A stretch of DNA of 64,000 nucleotides from Methylorubrum rhodinum (GTDB lineage Bacteria > Pseudomonadota > Alphaproteobacteria > Rhizobiales > Beijerinckiaceae). How positions within the stretch are numbered: position 1 is the stretch's first letter; each line of letters starts with the position of its first letter. Position numbers and translations under genes: made by a program. The notes under the pieces were generated by a model. It did no database searches, was not told the DNA's origin, and saw nothing but the letters and a program-made list of their open reading frames with translations. Positions 44,747-52,739 of this stretch are shown here, piece after piece. Location of the stretch: contig NZ_JACHOP010000020.1 of NCBI RefSeq assembly GCF_014199935.1, forward strand, positions 1-64,000. Reading direction: 5' to 3'.

Positions 44747-45793
44747 ATGAAGACCAATCCGGGCCGCTTCTTCGAGGATTTCCGCCTCGGCGAGACCATC
44801 CGCCACGCTACCCCCCGCACCGTCACCACCGGGGACGTCGCGCTCTACACCGCCCTCTACGGCCCGCGCTTCGCCGTGCAATCCTCGGATGCCTTCGCCA
44901 AGGCGCTCGGCTATCCGGCGAGCCCGCTCGACGACCTGCTTACCTTCCACGTCGTGTTCGGCAAGACCGTGCCAGACGTCTCGCTCAACGCGCTGGCCAA
45001 TCTCGGCTACGCCGAGGGCGGGTTCCACCGGCCGGTCTATCCGGGCGAGACGCTCTCCACCGTCTCCGAGGTGATCGGCCTCAAGGAAAGCTCCAACCGC
45101 CAGACCGGCGTGGTCTACGTCCGCTCCACCGGCTCCGATTCCTCTGGCCGGACCGTGCTGAGCTATTGCCGCTGGGTCCTCGTGCGCAAGCGCGACCCGG
45201 AGGCCACGATCACGGAGGAGCACGTGCCGGTGCTGGCCAAGGTCGTCGATCCGGCCGACCTCGCCAAGGCCCTGCCCCCGCTCGATTCCTCGGCCTACGA
45301 CACGGCCCTCGCCGGTAGCCCGCACCTGTTCGCGGATTACGCGGTGGGTGAAAAGATCGATCACGTCGACGGCATGACCGTCGAGGAGGCCGAGCACCAG
45401 ATCGCCACGCGGCTGTTCCAGAACACCGCCAAGGTCCATTTCGACGCGGTCGCGACGAAGGAGACCAAGTTCGGCAAGCGGCTGATCTACGGCGGCCACG
45501 TCATCTCGCTCGCCCGTGCGCTCAGCTTCAACGGGCTCGCCAACGCGTTCGCCATCGGCGGCATCAATGCCGGACGCCACGTCGCGCCGCTGTTTGCCGG
45601 CGACACGGTCTATGCGTGGTCCGAGGTGCTGGAGACCGCCGAACTCCCCGGCCGCTCCGACATCGGCGCGCTGCGCCTGCGCACCATCGCGGCCAAGAAC
45701 CAGCCCTGCGGCAACCATCCAGGACGGCAGGGCGACGGCTACGACCCGTCGGTGATCCTCGATCTCGACTATTGGGCGTTCATTCCGCGCTGA
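44747..45793 (+). CDS. mcd: Mesaconyl-CoA hydratase (MaoC-type, ethylmalonyl-CoA pathway)
   Basis: A 348-residue double hot-dog hydratase. It begins with NPGRFFEDFRLGETIRHATP and has a second MaoC-like half from FADYAVGEKIDHVDGMTVEE. The overall sequence matches mesaconyl-C1-CoA hydratase (Mcd, MeaC in Methylobacterium), which interconverts mesaconyl-CoA and beta-methylmalyl-CoA. That step regenerates glyoxylate during growth on C1 and C2 compounds in organisms lacking isocitrate lyase. It is monocistronic and converges on the XRE-cupin regulator gene, 31 bases away. Length agrees with the family (about 345). Confidence 0.88.
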   Translation: MKTNPGRFFEDFRLGETIRHATPRTVTTGDVALYTALYGPRFAVQSSDAFAKALGYPASPLDDLLTFHVVFGKTVPDVSLNALANLGYAEGGFHRPVYPGETLSTVSEVIGLKESSNRQTGVVYVRSTGSDSSGRTVLSYCRWVLVRKRDPEATITEEHVPVLAKVVDPADLAKALPPLDSSAYDTALAGSPHLFADYAVGEKIDHVDGMTVEEAEHQIATRLFQNTAKVHFDAVATKETKFGKRLIYGGHVISLARALSFNGLANAFAIGGINAGRHVAPLFAGDTVYAWSEVLETAELPGRSDIGALRLRTIAAKNQPCGNHPGRQGDGYDPSVILDLDYWAFIPR

Positions 45794-45824
45794 GCTTGGA
45801 TCGCACGGCGCTCGGTGCCGTGCC

Positions 45825-46454
45825 TCACTCCATCACCGCGGCTTTCATGATGACCACCATGGTGGCCCGGCCCGGCGTGTCGCCGAGGCAGCGGACGCTG
45901 TGGGGGCGGTCGCAGCGGTAGCGCAGGGTCTCGCCGGGGCCGGCCCGTTGGATCTCGCCTGCGACCTCGACCGCGAAGGTGCCCTCCGTCACCGAGAGCG
46001 ACTCGACCGAGCCGCGCTGATGCGCGTCGGATTCGAGCACGCCGCCGGGATCGGCGGTGACGTCGTACCATTGCAGCCACTCGACCGTCTTGATCCAGCC
46101 GATGATGGCGAGCCGCACCTTGCCGTCCTCGGACACGAGGCGCGGGGTGTCGGCGCGGGAGAAGCGCTCGATGAACGGCTCCTCGTCGGAGGTCGCGAGC
46201 ACCCGCTCGATCGACACGTCGAGCGCCTGGCTCAGCCGCCAGATCGTGGCGAGCGTCGGATTGGTCTCGTTGCGCTCGATCTGGCTGATGATCGACTTCG
46301 CCACCCCGGATTGCTCGGCGAGTTCGGAGAGCGAGAGGTTGTAGGCCTTGCGCAGGCGCTGGATCGTCTTGCCGAGCTGCCCCGACAGCACCTGTGCGCC
46401 GCTCGCCAGATCCTTGGGCCGTCCGCGCTCGAGGCTTGCCGTGATGTCCTGCAT
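45825..46454 (-). CDS. XRE family regulator with C-terminal cupin domain
   Basis: A 209-residue HTH-cupin regulator (PuuR/HipB-like plan). The helix-turn-helix (about 27-82) contains IQRLRKAYNLSLSELAEQSG and VAKSIISQIERNETNPTL; the cupin (about 120-205) contains ESLSVTEGTFAVEVAGE and RYRCDRPHSVRCLGD. Such regulators bind a small ligand in the cupin and usually repress nearby catabolic genes. A sigma-70-like promoter overlapped by a perfect 20-bp dyad lies about 80-110 bases upstream, suggesting autoregulation. Confidence 0.9.
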   Translation of the reverse strand: MQDITASLERGRPKDLASGAQVLSGQLGKTIQRLRKAYNLSLSELAEQSGVAKSIISQIERNETNPTLATIWRLSQALDVSIERVLATSDEEPFIERFSRADTPRLVSEDGKVRLAIIGWIKTVEWLQWYDVTADPGGVLESDAHQRGSVESLSVTEGTFAVEVAGEIQRAGPGETLRYRCDRPHSVRCLGDTPGRATMVVIMKAAVME

Positions 46455-46534
46455 CCGTCCGGTCCGCTGATGCGCGTCCCTCCGGGGCCGAGGGCGGTCC
46501 GGGTCGCGCGCGTCATATCGTGGAGATGCGTTCC

Positions 46535-46567
46535 GTTATCCGAACGGGCGTTTGATTTGTCAAACGC
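46535..46567 (-). promoter_or_regulatory. Promoter with overlapping operator for the XRE-cupin gene
   Basis: On the minus strand, -35 TTGACA (46563-46558), 17 bases, -10 GATAAC (46540-46535). The -35 box lies in a perfect dyad, GCGTTTGA (46548-46555), 4 bases, TCAAACGC (46560-46567). The arrangement is what an autorepressed gene would show; the assignment to this regulator is inferred. Confidence 0.65.
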
Positions 46568-46586
46568 AAACCGTCGTCCGAAAAGC

Positions 46587-46790
46587 CTATCGCTTCGTGC
46601 CGGATGGCACGGTCGCGTCGGGTCGCAGGATCATCCGACCCTCGTAGCCGTCGTAGCCGCCGCGATAGGTGAAGCGGTTGAGCGCGAGGCGGTTGCGCGT
46701 CTGTGTCGATGATTCGCCCGCCTGCGGCACGGGGCGCGCCGATCCCGCGTCTCGGCGACCCTGATGCGATCCGGTCGTCGGTTTCACCAT
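46587..46790 (-). CDS. Small hypothetical protein, 67 residues
   Basis: A 67-residue frame starting MVKPTTGSHQ and ending FTYRGGYDGYEGRMILRPDA and seven more residues. GGAG lies 7 bases before the ATG at 46790, which is why this start is chosen over the longer frame at 46835 that would overlap thiD. It is basic and Gly/Arg-rich with no recognised domain. It lies between thiD and the XRE promoter. Confidence 0.4.
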   Translation of the reverse strand: MVKPTTGSHQGRRDAGSARPVPQAGESSTQTRNRLALNRFTYRGGYDGYEGRMILRPDATVPSGTKR

Positions 46791-46825
46791 TCCTCTGCTC
46801 CGTCGAAATCCCTGTTCCCGCATGC

Positions 46826-47632
46826 CTACTTCCATAGGGCGAAGAAGTGGTGCAGCGGCCCGTGGCCGTGACCGACCGGCACGCTGTCGGCGGCGCGGAT
46901 CGCCTCGGTGACGTAGGTTTTGGCGCCCGCCACCGCCTCGGCAAGCCCGAGCCCCTTGGCGAGGCCCGCGGCGACCCCCGCCGAGAGGGTGCAGCCGGTG
47001 CCGTGGCTGTTGCGGGTCTCGATCCGCGGGGCGGCGAAGCGGCGGAGCGTCCCGTCGCGGCCGAGCAGATGGTCGACGCTCTCGCGGCCCTCGCCGTGGC
47101 CGCCCTTGATCAGCACCGCCCGCGCCCCGCGCTCCAGGAGACGCCGGGCTTGGCCGACCGCCTCGTTCTCGTGCCCGGCCTCCTGCTCGTCGAGCAGGGT
47201 CGCGGCTTCGGGGAGGTTCGGTGTGACGACGGTGACGAACGGCATCAGTTCGGCCCGCAGGGTCTCGACGGCCTCCTGCGAGATCAGGCGGTCGCCGGAG
47301 GCCGCGACCATCACGGGGTCGAGCACCACGGGAAGGCCGCCCGCATGCGCCCGCAGGCTCTCGGCCACGGCGCGGATCACGGCCGGGTTCGGCAGCATGC
47401 CGATCTTCACCGCGCCGACCTTGAGGTCGGCGAAGACCGAATCGATCTGCGCCGTCACGAAGTCGGCGGGCACCTCGTGGACGCCCTGGACGCCCTGCGT
47501 GTTCTGCGCGGTGAGCGCCGTGACGACGCTGGCGCCGTAGACGCGCAGGGCCGCGAAGGTCTTGAGATCGGCCTGGATGCCGGCGCCCCCGCTCGAATCC
47601 GAACCGGCGATGGTCAAGGCGATGGCGGTCAT
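46826..47632 (-). CDS. thiD: Hydroxymethylpyrimidine/phosphomethylpyrimidine kinase
   Basis: A 268-residue ribokinase-fold enzyme that phosphorylates HMP and HMP-P in thiamine biosynthesis. Landmarks are IAGSDSSGGAGIQADLKTF at residues 8-26, VLDPVMVAASGDRLI near 105, VTPNLPEA near 138, and the ATP/anion-hole motif SHGTGCTLSAGV near 210. Length and motifs are complete. It lies 96 bases downstream of thiE on the same strand. No TPP riboswitch is visible upstream of either gene. Confidence 0.95.
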   Translation of the reverse strand: MTAIALTIAGSDSSGGAGIQADLKTFAALRVYGASVVTALTAQNTQGVQGVHEVPADFVTAQIDSVFADLKVGAVKIGMLPNPAVIRAVAESLRAHAGGLPVVLDPVMVAASGDRLISQEAVETLRAELMPFVTVVTPNLPEAATLLDEQEAGHENEAVGQARRLLERGARAVLIKGGHGEGRESVDHLLGRDGTLRRFAAPRIETRNSHGTGCTLSAGVAAGLAKGLGLAEAVAGAKTYVTEAIRAADSVPVGHGHGPLHHFFALWK

Positions 47633-47728
47633 CCGGAGTGCCTCCCTGTTCGTTCCGGCGCTTCTTCGCGCGCCCTCTCCCTCACATTGTCCCGCGCGCC
47701 GTTCCGGCCAGGGGCGACGATGCGTGGC

Positions 47729-48460
47729 TCAGGCTTTTCGCGCGGCCAGTGCTTCGTCGATCCGGGCACGCAAGTCGCGCGCCCTCCCCTCGGTGTCGCC
47801 GCCCTTGAACAGGGCGCCGATGAGCGCGACGCCGTCGGCGCCCGCGCGGATGACGGAGGCCGCGTTGCCCGCATCGATCCCGGCGATGGCGCCGAGCGGA
47901 AGGGTTTGCCCACGGGCGAGGCGGGCGCGGAAGACGATCCGCTGCAGGCCGTCGAGGCCGACCGGCGCGTCGGGGTTGTCCTTGCTGGTCGTGGCGAAGA
48001 CGCCGCCGATGCAGGCATAGTCGATCGGCAGCCGGTAGAGTTCGTCGGCCTGGGCGCCGGTCTTCACCGTCAGCCCGATCACCGCCCTGGGGCCGAGGAG
48101 CCGCCGCGCCTCCTCCGGGTGGAGGTCCGACTGGCCGAGATGCACCCCCTCCGCTCCCGCCGCGAGGGCGAGATCGACCCGGTCGTTGATCAGCACGGGC
48201 ACGCGGCCGCCGACCGCGGCGCGGATCGCCCGGATGCGGGCGAGCGCGGCACGGGCATCCGCGATGTCCTTCTCGCGGTACTGGAGCAGGGTGGCCCCGC
48301 CCGCCACCGAGGCCGCGGCGCGTTCGGCCAGAGCCGACGCGTCGCCGCCCAGCACGCCGACATCGAGGAGGCCGTAGAGGCGCAGGTCGACCGCGACCGG
48401 CGCGGCCGGGCGCGCGAGGCCGAGACCCGCGCCGGCTCCGCTTGCGATCCCCAGGCTCAT
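47729..48460 (-). CDS. thiE: Thiamine phosphate synthase
   Basis: A 243-residue TIM-barrel enzyme that joins HMP-PP and thiazole phosphate. It has GGATLLQYREKDIADA, VPVLINDRVDLALAAGAEGVHLGQSD (conserved Asn-Asp and the GVHLGQ strand) and IGGVFATTSKDNPDAPVGL. The ATSKDN form differs slightly from the usual TPTK. The start at 48460 follows GGGGAAAG; the longer frame upstream lacks family similarity. A roughly 25-residue N-terminal extension precedes the barrel. Confidence 0.9.
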   Translation of the reverse strand: MSLGIASGAGAGLGLARPAAPVAVDLRLYGLLDVGVLGGDASALAERAAASVAGGATLLQYREKDIADARAALARIRAIRAAVGGRVPVLINDRVDLALAAGAEGVHLGQSDLHPEEARRLLGPRAVIGLTVKTGAQADELYRLPIDYACIGGVFATTSKDNPDAPVGLDGLQRIVFRARLARGQTLPLGAIAGIDAGNAASVIRAGADGVALIGALFKGGDTEGRARDLRARIDEALAARKA

Positions 48461-48752
48461 GCTGCTTTCCCCATGCCGCTCGCCGCGGTCCCGTTCGCCG
48501 GGCCGTTCCACGGGTCTAGAGCCGGGGCCGATCCCGTTGCAATCGGCGGCGCGGCTCTCGCGGCGTTTGCCCGACCCAAAGATCGTGATTCTTTCGCCAT
48601 GGCCGCGATCGAACGGGATCCGCCGGTCCAGCCCGGCACAAGGCGCAGGCCCCAGGATGGCCGCGCGATTCCGGCGGTGCGATACCGCGACATGGGATCG
48701 CCATGGTTGCACGGCCATGATCGGTCAGAGCGGGCAGCCGGGGGGCTCTTCG

Positions 48753-49763
48753 ATGATCCGACGCGGGGCGATGTTGGTCCTGGCGCTTGCCGCGGGGTTG
48801 GGCCTCGGGGGGGCGCTCATCCACTGGGCCGGCGCGAGCGCGGTGAGCGAGGCCCTGGCCCGGCTCGGCTGGCACGGCTTCCTGGCGGTCTGCCTCGTTC
48901 AGGCCGCCGTCGTCGCGACCCGGGCCGCGGCGCTCCGGGTCCAGCTCGGACGCGCCTCCTATGCGGCCTGTCTCGGTGCGCGACTCGTGCGCGAGGGCGC
49001 GCAGAACGTGCTCTGGATGGTGCCGGGACTCGGCGTCGCCGCCGGCATCCGCGCCCTCACCCTGCAGCCCGGCGCGGCGGCGGGGCCGGTGCGGGCGGCG
49101 GCCTGCACCTTCGTCGACATGCTGATCGAGAGCGCGGCGCTGATGCTGTGCGCGCTGGCGAGCCTGCTCCTCGTCGTCGGCACGGTCGAGCGCGACCAGG
49201 GCGGGCTCTGGCTCGCCGCCTTCGCCGCCGCCGCCGTGCCGCTCGTGGCCCTCGCCGCCCTAAGCCGTCACGGGGGCGCCCGGCGCCTCATCGGCAAGCT
49301 CGTGCGCAAGGGCGCGCGCGCCTTCGGCCAGGGCATCGGCCGCGACCTGACCGATTCCACCGCCGCGCTCACCGCCGACCGGCCGCGGATGATCCGCGCG
49401 ACGTTGATCCATGTCGGCGGCTGGCTCCTCGGTGCCGGGCAGATCTGGCTCGCGGCCCGTGCGATGGGCGTCGAACTCTCGCTGCCCGCGGCGCTCGCCC
49501 TCAACAGCCTCGTCGTGGCGGTGACCGGCATGCTGTTCGTGGTGCCGTGGGGCGCGGGCGTTCAGGAGGGCTCGTTCGTCCTCGTCGGCGGCCTGTTCGG
49601 AGTCGATCCGGCAACCGCCCTCGTCCTCTCGCTGGTCCTGCGCGCGCGCGACCTCACCGTCGGGGCGCCGGGGGTGGCGCTCTGGTCGGTGCTGGAGTGG
49701 CGCCGCCGCAGCACGGCAGCGGTTGTTCGGGACGGGGCGGAGCCTCGGGCCGCCTTATCCTGA
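48753..49763 (+). CDS. HpnL-like membrane protein (lysylphosphatidylglycerol synthase TM-region family)
   Basis: A 336-residue integral membrane protein with about eight helices. It is related to the transmembrane part of lysylphosphatidylglycerol synthase (UPF0104) and, from the tail VPWGAGVQEGSFVLVGGLFG and LVLRARDLTVGAPGV, to HpnL of hopanoid-associated loci. These proteins are thought to move or transfer lipids; the reaction is not defined. The start at 48753 follows a GGGG ribosome site. It diverges from thiE. No other hpn genes are in the window, so the hopanoid link rests on sequence resemblance. Confidence 0.75.
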   Translation: MIRRGAMLVLALAAGLGLGGALIHWAGASAVSEALARLGWHGFLAVCLVQAAVVATRAAALRVQLGRASYAACLGARLVREGAQNVLWMVPGLGVAAGIRALTLQPGAAAGPVRAAACTFVDMLIESAALMLCALASLLLVVGTVERDQGGLWLAAFAAAAVPLVALAALSRHGGARRLIGKLVRKGARAFGQGIGRDLTDSTAALTADRPRMIRATLIHVGGWLLGAGQIWLAARAMGVELSLPAALALNSLVVAVTGMLFVVPWGAGVQEGSFVLVGGLFGVDPATALVLSLVLRARDLTVGAPGVALWSVLEWRRRSTAAVVRDGAEPRAALS

Positions 49764-49815
49764 GACCAGACGCCCGGCACCGTTCCCGGATTATCCGTCC
49801 GGCGCGACCGCCGCC

Positions 49816-51102
49816 TCATTCCGCCTGCGCGGTCGCGTGCGCGAGGGCCGGCTCGGGGAAGAGCAGCGGGCGAAGGGCCCCGGCGGCCTCCCGCGGCGAC
49901 AGGGCGAGGGCGGCGGTCAGCGCCCGCCGCAGGCCGGCGCAGTCGCGCGCGGCGAACGCCGCCATCTCCGGCGCGTCCGGCACGGCATCGGTGAAGGTGG
50001 CCTGCGCCAGGGCGGCGCGGGCGACGGCGAGGTCGGGCTCACCGAGGCTAGAACGGGTCAGCACGGCGCCGAGCCCTTCGCCGGCAGCCGTGCAGGCCTC
50101 AGTTCGGTCGGGCGCCACCCGGTCGATCACCCGCAGGGTCAGCCGGCCCAGGGTGACGAGCGCGGCGGGTTCCGCCCGCCGCAGGGCGTCCGCGACGATG
50201 CGCGCTGCCATCCGCCGCAACCCGTCGACCGCCTCCCCCTCGGAGCGGCCGTTCGCGTAGCCGTCGAGATACCACGCGGTCATCGCCCGCACCGCCTCCG
50301 AGGCCTTCGCCTCGACGCTCGCCAGGATCGGCACGTCTCGCAGCACCACCGCACGGGCGCGGTCCGGGTCCGGCCGGTCGTCGAGGGTCGAATCGGGGAA
50401 GCGGTAGGCATCGACGACGCCGGTGGCGACGCGGGCCGCGACGAGCCGCGCGACGTCGGGGATCATCAGGTCGTCCGGCCGCACCGTCAGGGCGGCGTCG
50501 ACGAAGGCGGGCTCGATCCCGGCGGCGAGGTAGGCGGCGCGCTCGGGCGCGCTGTCGGCGGCGACCTCGATCCCGAACGGGCCGGTCTCGTAGGGGGCGT
50601 GGAAGCCGAGCCGCGCGCCCTCCAGAACCAGGCGCTCGCGCCCGCGCACGAAGGCGAGGGTGCAGGCGGAGACGCAATAATCCGGCACGTAGGTGACGAG
50701 GCCGTGCCGCACGACCAGCGCGCCGATGGCCGCCCCCTCGTCGACGAGCCCGCCCTCGCTCGTCAGGTGGATGCGCTCGATGCCGGGATGATCGTCGAGC
50801 AGCCGGGCGAGGCGCTCGGCGACACCGTCGGTGAGTTCGCCGGATAGCCGCACGTCGCGGCCTCCGGGCCCGAGCGCGACGCGGGCCGGCATCGATTCGG
50901 GTTGGGCGACCAGGGTATCCGAGAGGTGCGTGCTCGGCGCGAGCCCGGCCGGATCGACCGAGCCGCGCACCGGCCCCTGTCCGCCGAGGACGGCGAGGAG
51001 CCCGGCCGCCACGAGGCAGGCTATCCCGCCCGATCGGCAGGGAAGCCGTCCCCAGAGGACATGCATCGTGCCGCGCGAAACGCGCCGCGAGCCAGCCGCC
51101 AT
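49816..51102 (-). CDS. Exported protein with ClpP/crotonase-like fold (COG3904-type)
   Basis: A 428-residue protein. An N-terminal hydrophobic segment (GGIACLVAAGLLAVLGG, about 25-41) acts as signal or anchor. A ClpP-like domain follows (about 85-190) with LSGELTDGVAERLARLL, HLTSEGGLVDEGAAIG, YVPDYCVSACTLAFVRG and RLGFHAPY. The SAC and FHAP elements occupy positions equivalent to Ser and His of serine proteases of this fold, but activity is unproven. The C-terminal half is helical. The start at 51102 follows GGGGG. Function is unknown. Confidence 0.7.
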   Translation of the reverse strand: MAAGSRRVSRGTMHVLWGRLPCRSGGIACLVAAGLLAVLGGQGPVRGSVDPAGLAPSTHLSDTLVAQPESMPARVALGPGGRDVRLSGELTDGVAERLARLLDDHPGIERIHLTSEGGLVDEGAAIGALVVRHGLVTYVPDYCVSACTLAFVRGRERLVLEGARLGFHAPYETGPFGIEVAADSAPERAAYLAAGIEPAFVDAALTVRPDDLMIPDVARLVAARVATGVVDAYRFPDSTLDDRPDPDRARAVVLRDVPILASVEAKASEAVRAMTAWYLDGYANGRSEGEAVDGLRRMAARIVADALRRAEPAALVTLGRLTLRVIDRVAPDRTEACTAAGEGLGAVLTRSSLGEPDLAVARAALAQATFTDAVPDAPEMAAFAARDCAGLRRALTAALALSPREAAGALRPLLFPEPALAHATAQAE

Positions 51103-51460
51103 CGTCGCCCCCAACAGGTACGGATCGTTGCCCGATCCGGTCAGTGTCCCTGTTGGATCCGACGAAGCAAGGCCTCTGCCAGGGCCGAATCGGGGCCGGG
51201 GGCGGGCCGTATCGCGGAGCCCACACGCGGAAGCAGGACATGCCTGCGGCGGCGCGGAATCGGCGAGAATGCTTTTCCCGGGCTGACACTGTGTCGCAGG
51301 AGCATGGGGCAACGAGCAGGGACGCGCGGCGGAATCATCCTCGGGCACGGCGCGTCATCCCGGAGCCGCGCAGCGGAATCCGGGATCCACGACCGGATAC
51401 CGCGCTCGATCGTTGAGTCCGGGCTCTCGCCCGTGGCGTCGCCCGCGGACGACGGCCCGC
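51103..51460. other. Intergenic region with one palindromic repeat
   Basis: About 360 bases between two minus-strand genes. No gene is supported. It holds a solitary REP-type palindrome at 51354-51389. Confidence 0.5.
51354..51389. repeat. Solitary REP-type palindrome
   Basis: GTCATCCCGGAGCCGCG and CAGCGGAATCCGGGATCCA follow each other and fold on themselves. The sequence is the same family as the inverted pair at 62120-62262. Confidence 0.6.
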
Positions 51461-52219
51461 TCACCGCTCCGGCGGCATCAGCAGGTAGATGTCCATGATC
51501 CAGCCGTGGCGCTGCCGCGCCTCGGCGCGCAGACGTCGGATGTCGTCCGCCACGTCGCCGAGGCGGCCGGCCGACAGGATCTCGTCCGGCGTCCCGAGAT
51601 AGGCGCCCCAATGGATGGTGAGGTCGGGATCGAGCCCGTCGAAGCGCGGGTCCCCGTCGAGCATCACCACCGTGGCGCCTTCGACCGCGCCGGCTTCCTC
51701 GCGCAGCCGCCGTCCGGTGGTGATCCGCACCGGCTCGCCGATGCGGTGGAGCGGGATGCGATGGCTCGCGGCAAGCGCCTGCACCGAGGTGATGCCGGGC
51801 ACGACCGAGACCTTGAAATCGATGCGCCCGCACGTCCGCACCCGCTCCAGGATGCGCAGCGTCGAGTCGTAGAGAGCGGGGTCGCCCCAGACCAGAAAGG
51901 CACCCTGCTCGTCCTGGCCGAGATGGGTCGCGATCAGGTCCTCGTAGAGGTCCGCCCGCGCGGCGTGCCAGTCGTCGACCGCGACGCCGTAATGGGCGGG
52001 GCGACGGTCGCGCTCGGGATCGGGCGCCTCGACGAAGCGGCAGCCCGGCCGTTCGCGGTAGCGCTCGCAGATCGTGCGGCGGACGGCGTTGAGGCCGGAT
52101 TTGGCCTCGCCCTTGTCGAGGGCGAAGACGACGTCGGTCGCATTCAGGGCCCGGATGCCCTGGATCGTCAGGTGCTCCGGATTGCCCGTGCCGATGCCGA
52201 TGACGTGGATGGTTCTCAA
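51461..52219 (-). CDS. cobF: Precorrin-6A synthase (deacetylating)
   Basis: A 252-residue SAM-dependent methyltransferase of the tetrapyrrole class. It starts TIHVIGIGTGNPEHLTIQGI, continues with VVFALDKGE and FLVWGDPALYDSTLRIL, and has VVPGITSVQALAASHRIPLH near 150. The overall pattern is CobF, which methylates C1 and releases the acetyl fragment in aerobic cobalamin synthesis. It stands apart from other cob genes here. No cobalamin riboswitch was recognised upstream. Confidence 0.9.
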   Translation of the reverse strand: MRTIHVIGIGTGNPEHLTIQGIRALNATDVVFALDKGEAKSGLNAVRRTICERYRERPGCRFVEAPDPERDRRPAHYGVAVDDWHAARADLYEDLIATHLGQDEQGAFLVWGDPALYDSTLRILERVRTCGRIDFKVSVVPGITSVQALAASHRIPLHRIGEPVRITTGRRLREEAGAVEGATVVMLDGDPRFDGLDPDLTIHWGAYLGTPDEILSAGRLGDVADDIRRLRAEARQRHGWIMDIYLLMPPER

Positions 52220-52332
52220 GGCCGCATCCTGCGCGGGGACGCCTCGTCCCCGGAATGGGCTCCCGTGATCGGAAGCGTCGGAAGCGGCTTCTTAACGGAT
52301 TCGGTCCAACAAGGGAGCGTGGACCGCGGCGC

Positions 52333-52422
52333 TCAGCCGAACAGAGCCGTCAGACAGGTGCCGAAGAGGGTGACGAAGGACATCGTCGCCATGAACTTGA
52401 TGTCTTCGATGCGCTGGCTCAT
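52333..52422 (-). CDS. 29-residue single-helix membrane peptide
   Basis: ATG at 52422 is preceded by GGAG with an 8-base spacer and opens a 29-codon frame ending in TGA at 52335-52333. The peptide begins MSQRIEDIKF and continues with the hydrophobic stretch MATMSFVTLFGTCLTALFG, which would form one short membrane helix with a charged N-terminus and a single Cys. It lies 113 bases upstream of cobF on the same strand. No known family is recalled. The ribosome site and membrane-protein character support translation, though it is below usual annotation size. Confidence 0.5.
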   Translation of the reverse strand: MSQRIEDIKFMATMSFVTLFGTCLTALFG

Positions 52423-52739
52423 CGTTTCTACTCCGTCGGCGGGCCCGCTCGGCCGCCACATCCGTTAAGTAACTCCTAATCTGTTTCGCCGGGATGCCGC
52501 GGTGCGTTTCGTCACCGTGACTCACGCAATCCAAGGCTCCTGCGGTCGAAACATCCTTAACGGAAAATGAACAGTCGAAAGACTTGCCATCTCCGTTCCG
52601 GGACTGCTGAACGCGTGATCCCGGGCTCCGGTTGCACCGGACCTTGCGTCCCGTTCCGCCCGCGCGCAGGAAGGCGGCCGTCCCGGGGGCGAGCCTCGTC
52701 CGCAAGCACGCCCCGAAGAGCACGCCCGAGAAGCCCGTC
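52423..52739. other. Intergenic region before the glycosyltransferase cluster
   Basis: About 317 bases between the divergent 29-codon ORF and the first glycosyltransferase. No further gene is supported. The segment at 52,460-52,570 is somewhat AT-richer and is the likely promoter area for both sides. Confidence 0.4.

Noticed and set aside
48461..48752. TPP riboswitch upstream of thiE
   Set aside because: The conserved CTGAGA and GATCTGGATAATGCC-type elements are not present on either strand.
46847..50260. 1,137-codon plus-strand open frame
   Set aside because: Runs antisense to thiD and thiE and out of frame with the HpnL-like gene; no protein-like features.
52220..52739. Cobalamin riboswitch near cobF
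   Set aside because: No B12-box-like GCCACTG element was found; the region holds a small ORF instead.
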